Source of the DNA: Paenibacillus albidus
Lineage (GTDB): Bacteria > Bacillota > Bacilli > Paenibacillales > Paenibacillaceae
Assembly: GCF_014644435.1 (NCBI RefSeq)
Contig: NZ_BMKR01000048.1
Location: 1 to 48,355 of the forward strand
Direction: 5' to 3'
DNA: 48,355 nucleotides
In this document: one piece after another, positions 31,882 through 39,682 of the stretch
Numbering within the stretch: position 1 is the first letter of the stretch
Layout of the letters: each line of letters opens with the position of its first letter
Made by a program: the position numbers and the translations under genes
The notes under the pieces: model-generated
Seen by the model: only the letters and a program-made list of their open reading frames with translations
Told to the model about the DNA's origin: nothing
The model's database searches: none

Positions 31882-32002
31882 CACTTCAGTTGCGGTGTTT
31901 TTGAGGATATATAGAGAAAACGTTCGTTTTTTTGCCATAAACGCTATGATAACGCTTCACCTTCCGCTATAATGTAGGAAGCAGCTTACATAGAAGGGAC
32001 GA

Positions 32003-32365
32003 ATGGGGATGCAAAAATGGATCATGAGCGGTTTGTTTTTTGCCGCCTGTGCCTTTGCGGTAGTCTTAATGTTTACACTTCCCGGTAAAGAACAAGTGGC
32101 CGAGGAGGAGAAACCTACGATGCCCGTTGTCCAACTGGATGCGGCATCGGCTGAAGCAACTGTGAAAGCCAGTTGTGTCAGCTGCCACGGCGACCAGCTT
32201 CAGGGTGGGGTTGGACCCAGTCTGCAGCAGGCGGGCGGCGAGCATGACGCTGAAGAACTCTACAGTATTATTTCCAAGGGACGCGGCCAAATGCCTTCTT
32301 TTAAGGATCAACTGGCTCCCGAAGAGATAGCGAATGTCGCCATGTGGCTGGCCGAGAAGAAATAG
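32003..32365 (+). CDS. membrane-anchored small cytochrome c
   Basis: A 120-residue c-type cytochrome. An N-terminal membrane segment (about residues 6-27, WIMSGLFFAACAFAVVLMFTL) anchors an acidic linker and a single haem domain with C58-x2-C61-H62 (CVSCHGDQ) and an axial Met at M97 in QMPSF. It resembles c550/c551 proteins (CccA or CccB) of Bacillus, which carry electrons outside the membrane to terminal oxidases. The FAAC string is not a good lipobox, so the anchor is probably the helix. GAAGGG lies upstream of the ATG, and TATAAT is at about 31968. A terminator shared with the pterin dehydratase gene follows. Confidence 0.88.
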   Translation: MGMQKWIMSGLFFAACAFAVVLMFTLPGKEQVAEEEKPTMPVVQLDAASAEATVKASCVSCHGDQLQGGVGPSLQQAGGEHDAEELYSIISKGRGQMPSFKDQLAPEEIANVAMWLAEKK

Positions 32366-32377
32366 CTTTAATTGCCA

Positions 32378-32435
32378 CACCAAAAACGCCTGATGCCCGG
32401 ATAGCCTTCTATCCGCCGCACAGGCGTTTTTGGTG
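32378..32435. terminator. bidirectional terminator between cytochrome c and pterin dehydratase
   Basis: CACCAAAAACGCCTG (32378-32392) pairs perfectly with CAGGCGTTTTTGGTG (32421-32435), with inner GGATAG/CTATCC. Both sides end in a T-run. Confidence 0.85.
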
Positions 32436-32477
32436 ATATCTGAGACTCTCTTATCTATTAGAATTGAAGCAGAGAGA

Positions 32478-32765
32478 CTAGCGGGCTTTCTCAAAAGCTT
32501 CGTTAAATTCATGCGCTTCTCGAATATCCAGTGGAGTGATGCCGCCTTCTTCATTTGAAGTAAGCCGCAGGGTCACCGTTTTATAATCAATCGTGATGTG
32601 GGGATGATGATCAAAAGCTTCGGATATGGCCGCCACCGCATCCACAAAGGCAATACCCTTCATAAATTCGTTGAACATGTATTTACGGACCATGGTATTC
32701 TGATCCAGCTTCCAGCCTTCCAGCTTGCTTACCTGCTCACGCAGCTCTTCCTCCGTCAATAGCAA
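32478..32765 (-). CDS. pterin-4-alpha-carbinolamine dehydratase
   Basis: A 95-residue PCD/DCoH-family protein with the active-site motif H53-H54-P55-H56 (FDHHPHITIDY) and the following TVTLRLTS strand. It dehydrates 4a-hydroxytetrahydropterin in pterin recycling; bacterial members also occur without a known aromatic hydroxylase partner, and no such partner is in this window. The start is TTG with GGGAGG seven bases upstream. A strong terminator 60 bases upstream ends the neighbouring gene. The C-terminal half (EGGITPLDIREAHEFNEAFEKAR) is typical. Confidence 0.9.
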   Translation of the reverse strand: MLLTEEELREQVSKLEGWKLDQNTMVRKYMFNEFMKGIAFVDAVAAISEAFDHHPHITIDYKTVTLRLTSNEEGGITPLDIREAHEFNEAFEKAR

Positions 32766-32823
32766 TTTGTTTCCTCCCTTACTAAAAGTAGCAGCAACGT
32801 TCTACTTGCTTGGCAATAGGTGT

Positions 32824-32865
32824 ACTAAACAAAACATCCCTTAGCTTCTGAAGTCCAAGGGATGT
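32824..32865 (-). terminator. terminator of the hypothetical gene at 32985
   Basis: On the minus strand ACATCCCTT, inner CTTC/GAAG, AAGGGATGT and then TTTGTTT. Confidence 0.75.
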
Positions 32866-32984
32866 GCCAGGATAATGGCTTTTTTTCGGTTTAATGTATT
32901 CTTAAATCCCGGCAAATAGTACTTCGGCTCTATTAATTTTACCACGCGCTGCCTGCTGCGGGCAAATTAGGCCCTGTCTTTCTA

Positions 32985-33278
32985 TTAAACCAGCACAACT
33001 GAGGCCAGATCTTCCTCTCCAAGCAAAATATTGATCCGGTGGGTATCCTTATTGTAAATAACTACAGCGCTCCCCACTTCAATAACCGGCTCATTTCCCA
33101 GTGCAAAGAACAAATCCTCTGCCAGCGCTTCCCAGACCTCCAGCTTAGATTCCTGGGGCAGCCCCTGCCATTCCTCCGGTTCCATTTCAAAAAAAACATA
33201 CCCGTCGGAGATTCGTCCGACCGCTTCTGTCAGATCATTTAGAATTTCACTGTAATCTCTGCCATGTTTTACACCCAC
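32985..33278 (-). CDS. conserved-looking hypothetical protein
   Basis: A 97-residue soluble, acidic protein that I do not recognise. It has a helical first half (YSEILNDLTEAVGRI), an FFEMEPEEWQGL segment and a beta-rich C-terminus (EVGSAVVIYNKDTHRINILLGEE). GGAG stands eight bases before the chosen GTG at 33278; a longer GTG frame starts at 33287 with a weaker signal. It is divergent from motA, with its own terminator 120 bases downstream. No function can be assigned. Confidence 0.65.
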   Translation of the reverse strand: MGVKHGRDYSEILNDLTEAVGRISDGYVFFEMEPEEWQGLPQESKLEVWEALAEDLFFALGNEPVIEVGSAVVIYNKDTHRINILLGEEDLASVVLV

Positions 33279-33481
33279 GTCTATCACTCCATTTTCTTTG
33301 CAAATGAATAATAACCTGCCTTATCTATTATAGCCGAAAAAATCACTTCACAAAAAAGGGAATGCTGTCGATAAATAAGAATATACGCTATTCGGCTGTA
33401 CAAGAGTGGCCTGCTGCGGTTCAAGGATGATAAACGCGGCATAGTCGGATCACTTATTAAATCTCATGGACGAGGTGCATA

Positions 33482-34288
33482 ATGGAAATTTCAACAATAC
33501 TTGGCTTGGTTTTCGGTTTGATTGCAGTTCTCTGGGGAATGATGCTTAAGCATGCCCCGCTTACAAGCTTAAATAACCCCGCAGCCTATGTAATTATCTT
33601 TCTGGGTACGGCCGCTTCAATTTTCATGGCATTCCCTATGTCGGAAGTCAAAAATATTCCTAAGCTGTTCAAGATGGTTTTTGTAAAGAAAAAGATGGTC
33701 AGCAAAACGGAACTAATCACGATGTTCATGGAGTGGGCTTCGATTACCCGGCGTGAAGGCCTGCTGGCCCTGGAGTCCAAGGTTGATGAGATAGAGGATA
33801 ATTTCCTCCGCAATGGAATGCGTATGATCATCGACGGCAATGATCAGGAATTTGTCAGTGATGTTCTGATGGAAGATATACGTGCTACAGAGGACCGCCA
33901 TAAAGCCGGCGCCCTGATCTTCTCTCAGGCCGGCATGTATGCACCTACGCTTGGGGTGCTAGGGGCCGTTATCGGTCTGATTGCCGCCCTCGCGGATATG
34001 AGTGATATGGACGTTCTGGCTCACGCCATTGCCGGGGCCTTTATTGCCACCCTGCTGGGTATTTTTACAGGTTATGTAATGTGGCATCCTATGTCCAACA
34101 AGCTCAAACGTCTCTCCAAAAAAGAGATTGAGGTGCGGATGATGATGGTAGAAGGCTTGCTGTCCATTCAATCCGGGGTATCGACTATTGCCATCAATCA
34201 AAAGCTCGTTGTATTTCTTACCCCTACAGAACGCGCCAAGTTGAACAGTGAAAGAGATGGAGGCGGCTCCGGTGAGCAAAAAGAATAG
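33482..34288 (+). CDS. motA: flagellar motor stator protein MotA
   Basis: A 268-residue stator protein with four membrane segments (about residues 4-20, 33-50, 153-175 and 185-205). The cytoplasmic loop includes MFMEWASITRREGLLALE and IIDGNDQEFV, and the conserved GMYAPTLGVLGAVIGLIAAL segment lines the ion channel. With MotB it forms the peptidoglycan-anchored stator that converts ion flow to torque. Proton or sodium use cannot be read here. GAGGTG precedes the ATG. It overlaps motB. No clear sigma-D promoter was found in the 200 bases upstream. Confidence 0.93.
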   Translation: MEISTILGLVFGLIAVLWGMMLKHAPLTSLNNPAAYVIIFLGTAASIFMAFPMSEVKNIPKLFKMVFVKKKMVSKTELITMFMEWASITRREGLLALESKVDEIEDNFLRNGMRMIIDGNDQEFVSDVLMEDIRATEDRHKAGALIFSQAGMYAPTLGVLGAVIGLIAALADMSDMDVLAHAIAGAFIATLLGIFTGYVMWHPMSNKLKRLSKKEIEVRMMMVEGLLSIQSGVSTIAINQKLVVFLTPTERAKLNSERDGGGSGEQKE

Positions 34289-35090
34289 ACATGAAGAGCA
34301 TGAAGAGCATGCCGATGAATCCTGGCTCCTTCCCTATTCCGATCTAATGACTCTGCTCGTCGCCCTGTTCCTTGTAATGTATGCCATGAGTGCGACAGAT
34401 GCCAAGAAATTTGAAGAAATGAGCCAGGCATTCAGCTCTGCGCTCGCTGGCGGAGCCGGAGTTCTGACCGAAAAAGCGGCTTCTCCTTCCGAAAGCCAGC
34501 TCGATCAGGGTAAAAATCAAAAATTGAACAACGTTATAGAAAAAAACACTGGTCAATCGGAGATTTCCAAGCTGCGTAAAAAAGAACAGGAAGATCTGGA
34601 GAAGCTCAAGAAGCAATTTGATCAATACATCAAAAATAATGGGCTGACCGACCTGTTAAGCACGAAGCTGAATCAATCCCAGCTGATGATTACCATCAGC
34701 GATAACGCGCTGTTCGCTTCCGGACAAGCGGTGGTCAAGGATGATTCACGCCAGCTGGCGAAATCTATTTCAGCCATGCTCCAGCAGTTCCCGGACTATG
34801 ATGTAGTCGTTCAAGGCCACACCGACAATATTCCGATTTCGAACAGCAATTATTCATCCAACTGGGACCTGAGCGTTGACCGGTCATTACATTTCATGAA
34901 GATACTGCTGCTTAATCCGAACCTGGACCCGAAGAAGTTCAGTCCGATTGGATATGGGGAATACCACCCTATAGCAGATAACTCCACAGCCTCCGGTCGG
35001 GCCAAGAACCGCCGGGTAGAGGTATCCATCATCCGTAAGTACCAGGAAAACCAGGAATTCACCGGTGTTGTGCCGAACGGTGGAAATTAA
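34272..35090 (+). CDS. motB: flagellar motor stator protein MotB
   Basis: A 272-residue stator partner. A charged His/Glu-rich N-terminus precedes the single membrane helix (LLPYSDLMTLLVALFLVMYAMS) with the essential ion-binding Asp D24. A plug/coil region follows, then the OmpA-like peptidoglycan-binding domain with VVVQGHTDNIPI and the tail SGRAKNRRVEVSII. I moved the start to GTG 34272, eight bases after GGAGG; the resulting N-terminus resembles the known MotB start. It overlaps motA by 17 bases. A strong bidirectional terminator follows. Confidence 0.94.
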   Translation: MSKKNRHEEHEEHADESWLLPYSDLMTLLVALFLVMYAMSATDAKKFEEMSQAFSSALAGGAGVLTEKAASPSESQLDQGKNQKLNNVIEKNTGQSEISKLRKKEQEDLEKLKKQFDQYIKNNGLTDLLSTKLNQSQLMITISDNALFASGQAVVKDDSRQLAKSISAMLQQFPDYDVVVQGHTDNIPISNSNYSSNWDLSVDRSLHFMKILLLNPNLDPKKFSPIGYGEYHPIADNSTASGRAKNRRVEVSIIRKYQENQEFTGVVPNGGN

Positions 35091-35117
35091 TACCACGGCT
35101 TTACCTATTTTCATGTA

Positions 35118-35165
35118 AACAAAGATGCCTCTTAAGGGATGAACCCTTATAGAGGCATCTTTGTT
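35118..35165. terminator. bidirectional terminator between motB and rluF
   Basis: Perfect 15-base arms AACAAAGATGCCTCT (35118-35132) and AGAGGCATCTTTGTT (35151-35165) with inner AAGGG/CCCTT pairing. Confidence 0.85.
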
Positions 35166-35179
35166 AGGTACTAATAGGC

Positions 35180-35905
35180 CTACAGCAGTTCGTAATTGAG
35201 CATCGCTCCAAGCTCGGTCTTCTCCTGATCCGACAGCTCACGCCACTCTCCGGTCTGCAATGCACCCAGACGTATATTCATAATCCGGATACGCTGGAGC
35301 TTTCTCACCTCGTAACCAAACGCGCTGCACATCCGGCGGATCTGCCGGTTCTTGCCCTCTGTCAGAATGATGCGGAATACCCGTTCTGTTATCCGCGTAA
35401 CCTCACAAGGCAGCGTCTTCTCGCCCAGGATCTTCACTCCGGTTGACATGCCTGTAAGAAAAGAAGGCGTAATCGGCCGGTCTACCGTCACCACGTATTC
35501 TTTCTCGTGGCGGCCTTCCGCCCGCAATATTTTGTTCACGATGTCTCCGTCGTTGGTCAACAGGATTAATCCTTCCGAATCCTTGTCCAGTCTCCCAATT
35601 GGAAAAATACGCTCCTGATGGCCGACAAAATCAACAATATTGCCCTTGATATGTTCTTCGGTCGTTGAGGTGATGCCCACAGGCTTGTTCAGAGCGATAT
35701 AGACGGTCCTATTAGCCGCTTCGAGCAGTCTCCCGTCTATTCTCACCTCATCCCCTGTCTCGGCCTGACTGCCCAGTACAGCTAGCTCTCCATTGATGGT
35801 GACTCTGCCGCCGTCAACCAGCTTGTCTGCTTCCCGGCGAGAGCAGTAACCTGTCTCACTGATGAATTTATTAATTCTCACGCTGTCCTTCACTCCGTTC
35901 TTCAT
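35180..35905 (-). CDS. rluF: 23S rRNA pseudouridine synthase RluF
   Basis: A 241-residue pseudouridine synthase. The N-terminal S4 RNA-binding domain (SVRINKFISETGYCSRREADKLVDG) precedes the RsuA-type catalytic domain with the key Asp in FPIGRLDKDSEGLILLTNDG and the LTEGKNRQIRRMC helix. The pattern SVRxNKxIS and GxxDxDxxIVDFV places it with RluF, which in E. coli acts on U2604. The last 35 bases of the upstream kinase gene lie within its 5' end, in another frame. The ATG at 35905 has a weak ribosome binding site; an internal GTG nine codons later (SVRIN) is a plausible alternative start. Confidence 0.9.
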   Translation of the reverse strand: MKNGVKDSVRINKFISETGYCSRREADKLVDGGRVTINGELAVLGSQAETGDEVRIDGRLLEAANRTVYIALNKPVGITSTTEEHIKGNIVDFVGHQERIFPIGRLDKDSEGLILLTNDGDIVNKILRAEGRHEKEYVVTVDRPITPSFLTGMSTGVKILGEKTLPCEVTRITERVFRIILTEGKNRQIRRMCSAFGYEVRKLQRIRIMNIRLGALQTGEWRELSDQEKTELGAMLNYELL

Positions 35906-38255
35906 TGACCCCCTGCCGGTCCGCTGGTGTTCCGGCAGCCGGCAGCTTAATCATTACTTCAGCTCCGCGGCCATATTCGCTTTGTATTTCCAAACTTCCT
36001 TTGTGCGCCTGAATGATGCGCTGACTGATCATCAGACCCAGCCCGGTGCCCGTCTCCTTGTTGGTATAGAAAGGTTCCCCCAGCTTAGGCAGCATGTCTT
36101 CAGGGATACCTTCACCCTCATCCCGGATCACAATGACTACATCTTCCTCGTCGATGTACTGCTTCAGAGTGATAGTCCCGCCTTCCGGCATGGCTTCAAT
36201 CGCATTTTTGACAATATTAATAAAGACCTGCTTCAGCTGATTCTCTTCACAGTGTACCGTGGCGGGCTGATCGGAGAATGCGGCTTCAAACTCGACGCTG
36301 CACAGATGAGCTTGACTGTCTAACAGTGAGATGACGTCGCTTAGAATGAACCGGACGTCCTTCTCCTGAAAATGAACCGCCTGCGGCTTGGCCAAAATCA
36401 GAAACTCACTCACAATCAGATTAATCCGCTCCAGTTCGGACAGCATGAGCTCAACATGCAGCGGAACCAGCTGCTTCTTCTCTTGCTGGAGCTGCAGGAA
36501 TCCTCTCAGAGTGGTCAGCGGGTTGCGGATCTCGTGTGCTACCCCTGCGGCCAGCTGCCCCACGGTAGTCAGCTTCTCAGAGCGTCTCAGCAGCTCCTCC
36601 ATCCGGTTGCGCTCCGTCATATCACGGGACACGTGAATGAAGGAGTGCGGCTGTCCATCTTCATCACGGATAATTGAGGTGCTGACACTAACCTCCACCA
36701 GCGTACCGTCCCGTTTAAGCCTTACCGTCTCAATTGGAGGCAGATTCGCCCCCATCTTAAGCAGCCTAAGCCTCTCTTCTTCCTGTTTCTGCGCCGTGGC
36801 AGGAACAAGATAAGGCGTCTTACCCACCGCCTCGGTGGCGCTCCAGCCATAGAGCTCCTCAAAAGCTCTGTTCGTACTGATGATCCGACCATCCATATCC
36901 ATGGTATGAATGGCATCAGAGGTGCCATTGATGACTGATTCCAGATGCTCTTTGACGGCCCGGTTCTCTTCCAGGGTCTGGCCCAGGCGATTCGTATGCT
37001 GCAGGAGATGCGAGGTCATCGCATTGATGCGCAGGGCCAGCTGCCCAAGCTCATCCCGGCTTCTTACATGGAGCGGAGGTTCAAATTTGCCTTTGGCTAC
37101 ATCATTTACTTTGCCCAGAATGGCCTGAATCGGACGGGTAACCACACCTGCCAGGATGTAACTGCAGACGAAGAAGAGTACCAGCAGCAAGATCGATGTG
37201 GAGATATTGTTAATCAGCTGCTCCTTGATGACGGAAGAGATCACCGTGTAATCGGTAACTACACTGATGACATAAGCTCCGGCACCCGGCTGGACAATGG
37301 GAATGAAGCTCTTGAGCACTCTTTTGCCCAAGGCTTCAGTATCCAGTGTAATCGGCTCTTTCCTGGCTAAGGCTTCCTTCACCGCTTCCTTATCCTCTTC
37401 TACATTGCCGTAAGCATAGGTCCCGTATTTGATCGGACGATTACGAAGCTTAACATTGATACTGTCGCTGCCATCAGGGGCCATGCTTGCTGAACCAAAG
37501 GTCTCCTGGTTAATCCCTGTAATCTCCAGAATACCCGGATTTACTTCTTTGGTCTTTCTGACAATCTCATCCGGGCTCATAATCTTTACATAATCACTGA
37601 TTGCTGTACTCCGGATATAAGGGTCAATGATGTAATTGCTCCGTCCGTCGTAGTAATATCCCCATTTCTCGATGGATTCCGGGTTAGAGGTTGAAAACTC
37701 AAAGGGACCGGACCAGAAATTGTCCATTGTGTGTCCTTGCTCTACAGATACCCGCCCGTCCTGAAAGAGTTCCAAAAAAGCTACATACCAATATCCCCAC
37801 TCTTTGGTCGACAGTCCGATCTCTTTGGGATCCGAGGATTTGGCCACGACAATATCATCATTAGTCTTGACCAGAAGGGAAATATTAGACACACCAAGCT
37901 TAGCCGCGAGAGCTTTCAGTTCCTGATTCCTTACATTCTTAATATCAGGATCAAGTTCAGCTGCGGCAAGTATGGCCGTCATTCGCAAGTTCAGGGCAAT
38001 CTGCTGTTCGACATAGTTAGAGCTATAACTGCTCTGTTCTACAGAAACGGCAATCTGCATTGCGGTCATCTTCATATTGTTCAAGCTCTCGCTGCGCAGG
38101 TTATCTCTGACCGCATACAGATTAAGTGTCAGATTCAACGCCAGAATAAGCAGCACTGAACCAAAGATAATAGCCGATAATTTCGTTTTTATGGACAAGC
38201 TTCTTCTCCACCTCTTATCCACTGGTACAACCAGCGGAGCGTTCATCCATATCAT
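35871..38255 (-). CDS. PAS-domain sensor histidine kinase of sporulation-kinase type
   Basis: A 794-residue membrane histidine kinase. A first membrane helix (about residues 28-49) leads to a long extracytoplasmic sensor (about 50-345, dCache-like), a second helix (351-372), HAMP (370-422), a PAS domain (435-550), and HisKA with the phosphorylated His H574 in GVAHEIRNPLTTLRGFLQL, then HATPase_c with NIVKNAIEAMP, DEGEGIP and TGTGLGL. The HEIRNPLTTLRGFLQL block is typical of KinA/KinE-type sporulation kinases that phosphorylate Spo0F. No response regulator is adjacent. The start is uncertain: ATG 38255, ATG 38246 or a TTG at codon 20, preceded by GGAG. DnaA boxes lie just upstream. Confidence 0.88.
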   Translation of the reverse strand: MIWMNAPLVVPVDKRWRRSLSIKTKLSAIIFGSVLLILALNLTLNLYAVRDNLRSESLNNMKMTAMQIAVSVEQSSYSSNYVEQQIALNLRMTAILAAAELDPDIKNVRNQELKALAAKLGVSNISLLVKTNDDIVVAKSSDPKEIGLSTKEWGYWYVAFLELFQDGRVSVEQGHTMDNFWSGPFEFSTSNPESIEKWGYYYDGRSNYIIDPYIRSTAISDYVKIMSPDEIVRKTKEVNPGILEITGINQETFGSASMAPDGSDSINVKLRNRPIKYGTYAYGNVEEDKEAVKEALARKEPITLDTEALGKRVLKSFIPIVQPGAGAYVISVVTDYTVISSVIKEQLINNISTSILLLVLFFVCSYILAGVVTRPIQAILGKVNDVAKGKFEPPLHVRSRDELGQLALRINAMTSHLLQHTNRLGQTLEENRAVKEHLESVINGTSDAIHTMDMDGRIISTNRAFEELYGWSATEAVGKTPYLVPATAQKQEEERLRLLKMGANLPPIETVRLKRDGTLVEVSVSTSIIRDEDGQPHSFIHVSRDMTERNRMEELLRRSEKLTTVGQLAAGVAHEIRNPLTTLRGFLQLQQEKKQLVPLHVELMLSELERINLIVSEFLILAKPQAVHFQEKDVRFILSDVISLLDSQAHLCSVEFEAAFSDQPATVHCEENQLKQVFINIVKNAIEAMPEGGTITLKQYIDEEDVVIVIRDEGEGIPEDMLPKLGEPFYTNKETGTGLGLMISQRIIQAHKGSLEIQSEYGRGAEVMIKLPAAGTPADRQGVNEERSEGQREN

Positions 38256-38362
38256 ACCTTTTGCCCTTCCATTTGAAAAGACATTTCAATGAAGCGTTTA
38301 CTTGCAGAAGCATTGAAATTCAGAACTTCTTTCTCTACAATGTATAGGAGTCCATCCACATG

Positions 38363-38445
38363 TTATGCACATATAAACATTTTATTCAAAACCCATGTGC
38401 ACAAATATGTGTATAAGTAGGCTGTTATCCACAGAGTTATGCACA
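38363..38445. promoter_or_regulatory. cluster of DnaA boxes
   Basis: Four 9-mers fit TTWTNCACA without mismatch: TTATGCACA (38363-38371), TTATACACA on the minus strand (38408-38416), TTATCCACA (38425-38433) and TTATGCACA (38437-38445). A fifth, one mismatch, lies at 38396-38404 on the minus strand. They fill the gap between the divergent histidine kinase and tadA. Confidence 0.75.
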
Positions 38446-38457
38446 ATTTGTTAAGAA

Positions 38458-38471
38458 CGAATATTTGTTCG
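38458..38471 (+). promoter_or_regulatory. possible LexA (SOS) box at the tadA promoter
   Basis: CGAATATTTGTTCG differs from the Bacillus LexA pattern CGAACRNRYGTTCG at two positions, inside a perfect AACGAA/TTCGTT inverted repeat. It lies between a weak -35 (TTAAGA) and -10 (TACAAT, 38475-38480), where a repressor would block initiation. It may instead be the operator of another repressor. Confidence 0.4.
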
Positions 38472-38507
38472 TTGTACAATGGCTTCAGTTTAGAAGGGAA
38501 GATGCGC

Positions 38508-39008
38508 TTGAACAGTTATGATAAAGAGCCTCTAGAGAATGAGCAGACGGTTCATGAATATTGGATGAAGTACGCAATTGCAGAAGCCCGCAAAGCCGAA
38601 GCGCTGGGGGAGGTGCCTATCGGGGCTGTAGTGGTACGACATGGAGAGATCATAGGACAGGGCTATAATCTCCGGGAAACAACCATGGACTCGACGGCTC
38701 ATGCAGAGATGGTGGCTATTCGTGAAGCCAGCCGTTTTCTGAACTCCTGGCGTCTCCTTGATTGCCGGCTGTATGTTACCCTGGAGCCATGCCCTATGTG
38801 TGCAGGTGCTATAGTGCAATCCAGAGTCCCGCTTACGGTATACGGTACGCCCGATCCCAAAGCAGGCTGTGCCGGAACCCTGATGAACTTGCTGGCAGAG
38901 CCGCGGTTTAACCACCGTACTGAGGTAGTACAGGGCATTTTACAGCCAGAGTGTGCAGAGCTGCTCACCACATTTTTCCGGCGTTTGCGCAAGAAGCCTG
39001 CAGAGTAG
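38508..39008 (+). CDS. tadA: tRNA adenosine(34) deaminase
   Basis: A 166-residue enzyme that converts A34 of tRNA-Arg(ACG) to inosine. The zinc site is HAE in STAHAEMVAI plus PCxxC in LEPCPMCAGAIVQSRV, with the catalytic Glu in HAE. The C-terminal GTLMNLLAEPRFNHRTEVVQG is typical of TadA. The longest frame begins at 38439, but the best start is TTG 38508, eight bases after AAGGGA; ATG 38502 sits too close to that site. In B. subtilis tadA directly precedes the SRP RNA gene; here it lies far from it. Confidence 0.94.
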   Translation: MNSYDKEPLENEQTVHEYWMKYAIAEARKAEALGEVPIGAVVVRHGEIIGQGYNLRETTMDSTAHAEMVAIREASRFLNSWRLLDCRLYVTLEPCPMCAGAIVQSRVPLTVYGTPDPKAGCAGTLMNLLAEPRFNHRTEVVQGILQPECAELLTTFFRRLRKKPAE

Positions 39009-39033
39009 AAAATAGAACCAAGGAGGAGTAGCC

Positions 39034-39609
39034 ATGTCTTTGACTTTATATCACACCGCTCAAGGGATTTACATCTCACCGCTGTTGCCCGAGAATGCGG
39101 AGATTCTTCTGCAGCTGCGTCTGAACAACAAAGTTGCCCATCAAGCATTCGAACCAAGGCGTGAAGAAGATTTCTACACCCTTGAAAGCCAGCTTCAGTT
39201 CATCCGTCAGCGCATCCACGATGCCGAACAAGACAAGGCCTATATGTTCGGGATCTTTCTGCTGGATGGACGGCTGATCGGTCAGATTACCCTCTCCAAT
39301 GTAGTACGGGGAGTAGGGCAATATGCTGATCTAGGCTACTTTATCGATCATGAGTTGCAAGGCAAGGGATATACATCGGCAGCCGTTGGGCTCGTAATCG
39401 GATATGCTTTCCGCGCACTTGCGCTGCATAGAGTGCAAGCCTCCATTCTGCTGCATAATGAAGCCTCGCGCCGGGTACTGGAGAAGAGCGGTTTCCAGGC
39501 CGAAGGAATTGCCCGCCAGTTGATTAAGATTAATGGACAATGGCAGGATCACCAGACGTATGCCCTGCTGGCTGAAGACTTTTTACAGTCACAGTCACAA
39601 TCTCAATAA
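39034..39609 (+). CDS. RimJ/RimL-like GNAT acetyltransferase
   Basis: A 191-residue GNAT of the RimJ/RimL type (ribosomal-protein or small-molecule N-acetyltransferases). It has the LRLNNKVAHQAFEPRREEDFYTLES start, the strand pair FGIFLLDGRLIGQITLSNV, the acetyl-CoA loop in ELQGKGYTSAAVGLVIGYAF and the family end HNEASRRVLEKSGFQAEGIARQLIKING. AAGGAGGAG precedes the ATG. It begins 25 bases after tadA and ends at a shared hairpin terminator, so it is probably in one transcript with tadA. The acceptor is not known; adjacency to a tRNA-modifying gene hints at translation. Confidence 0.85.
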   Translation: MSLTLYHTAQGIYISPLLPENAEILLQLRLNNKVAHQAFEPRREEDFYTLESQLQFIRQRIHDAEQDKAYMFGIFLLDGRLIGQITLSNVVRGVGQYADLGYFIDHELQGKGYTSAAVGLVIGYAFRALALHRVQASILLHNEASRRVLEKSGFQAEGIARQLIKINGQWQDHQTYALLAEDFLQSQSQSQ

Positions 39610-39627
39610 CCCGGCGGATATACACAA

Positions 39628-39666
39628 ACACCCGCATATGCGTAAGATACACGCACCTGCGGGTGT
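39628..39666. terminator. bidirectional terminator between GNAT and lipoprotein
   Basis: ACACCCGCA (39628-39636) and TGCGGGTGT (39658-39666) with inner TGCGT/ACGCA. The minus side continues TTGTGTAT; the plus side TGTGGTTATTC. Confidence 0.7.
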
Positions 39667-39682
39667 TGTGGTTATTCTCTAA

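Noticed and set aside
33288..33481. Sigma-D promoter for motAB
   Set aside because: GTCGATAA near 33370 resembles a -10, but no TAAA lies at the required spacing.
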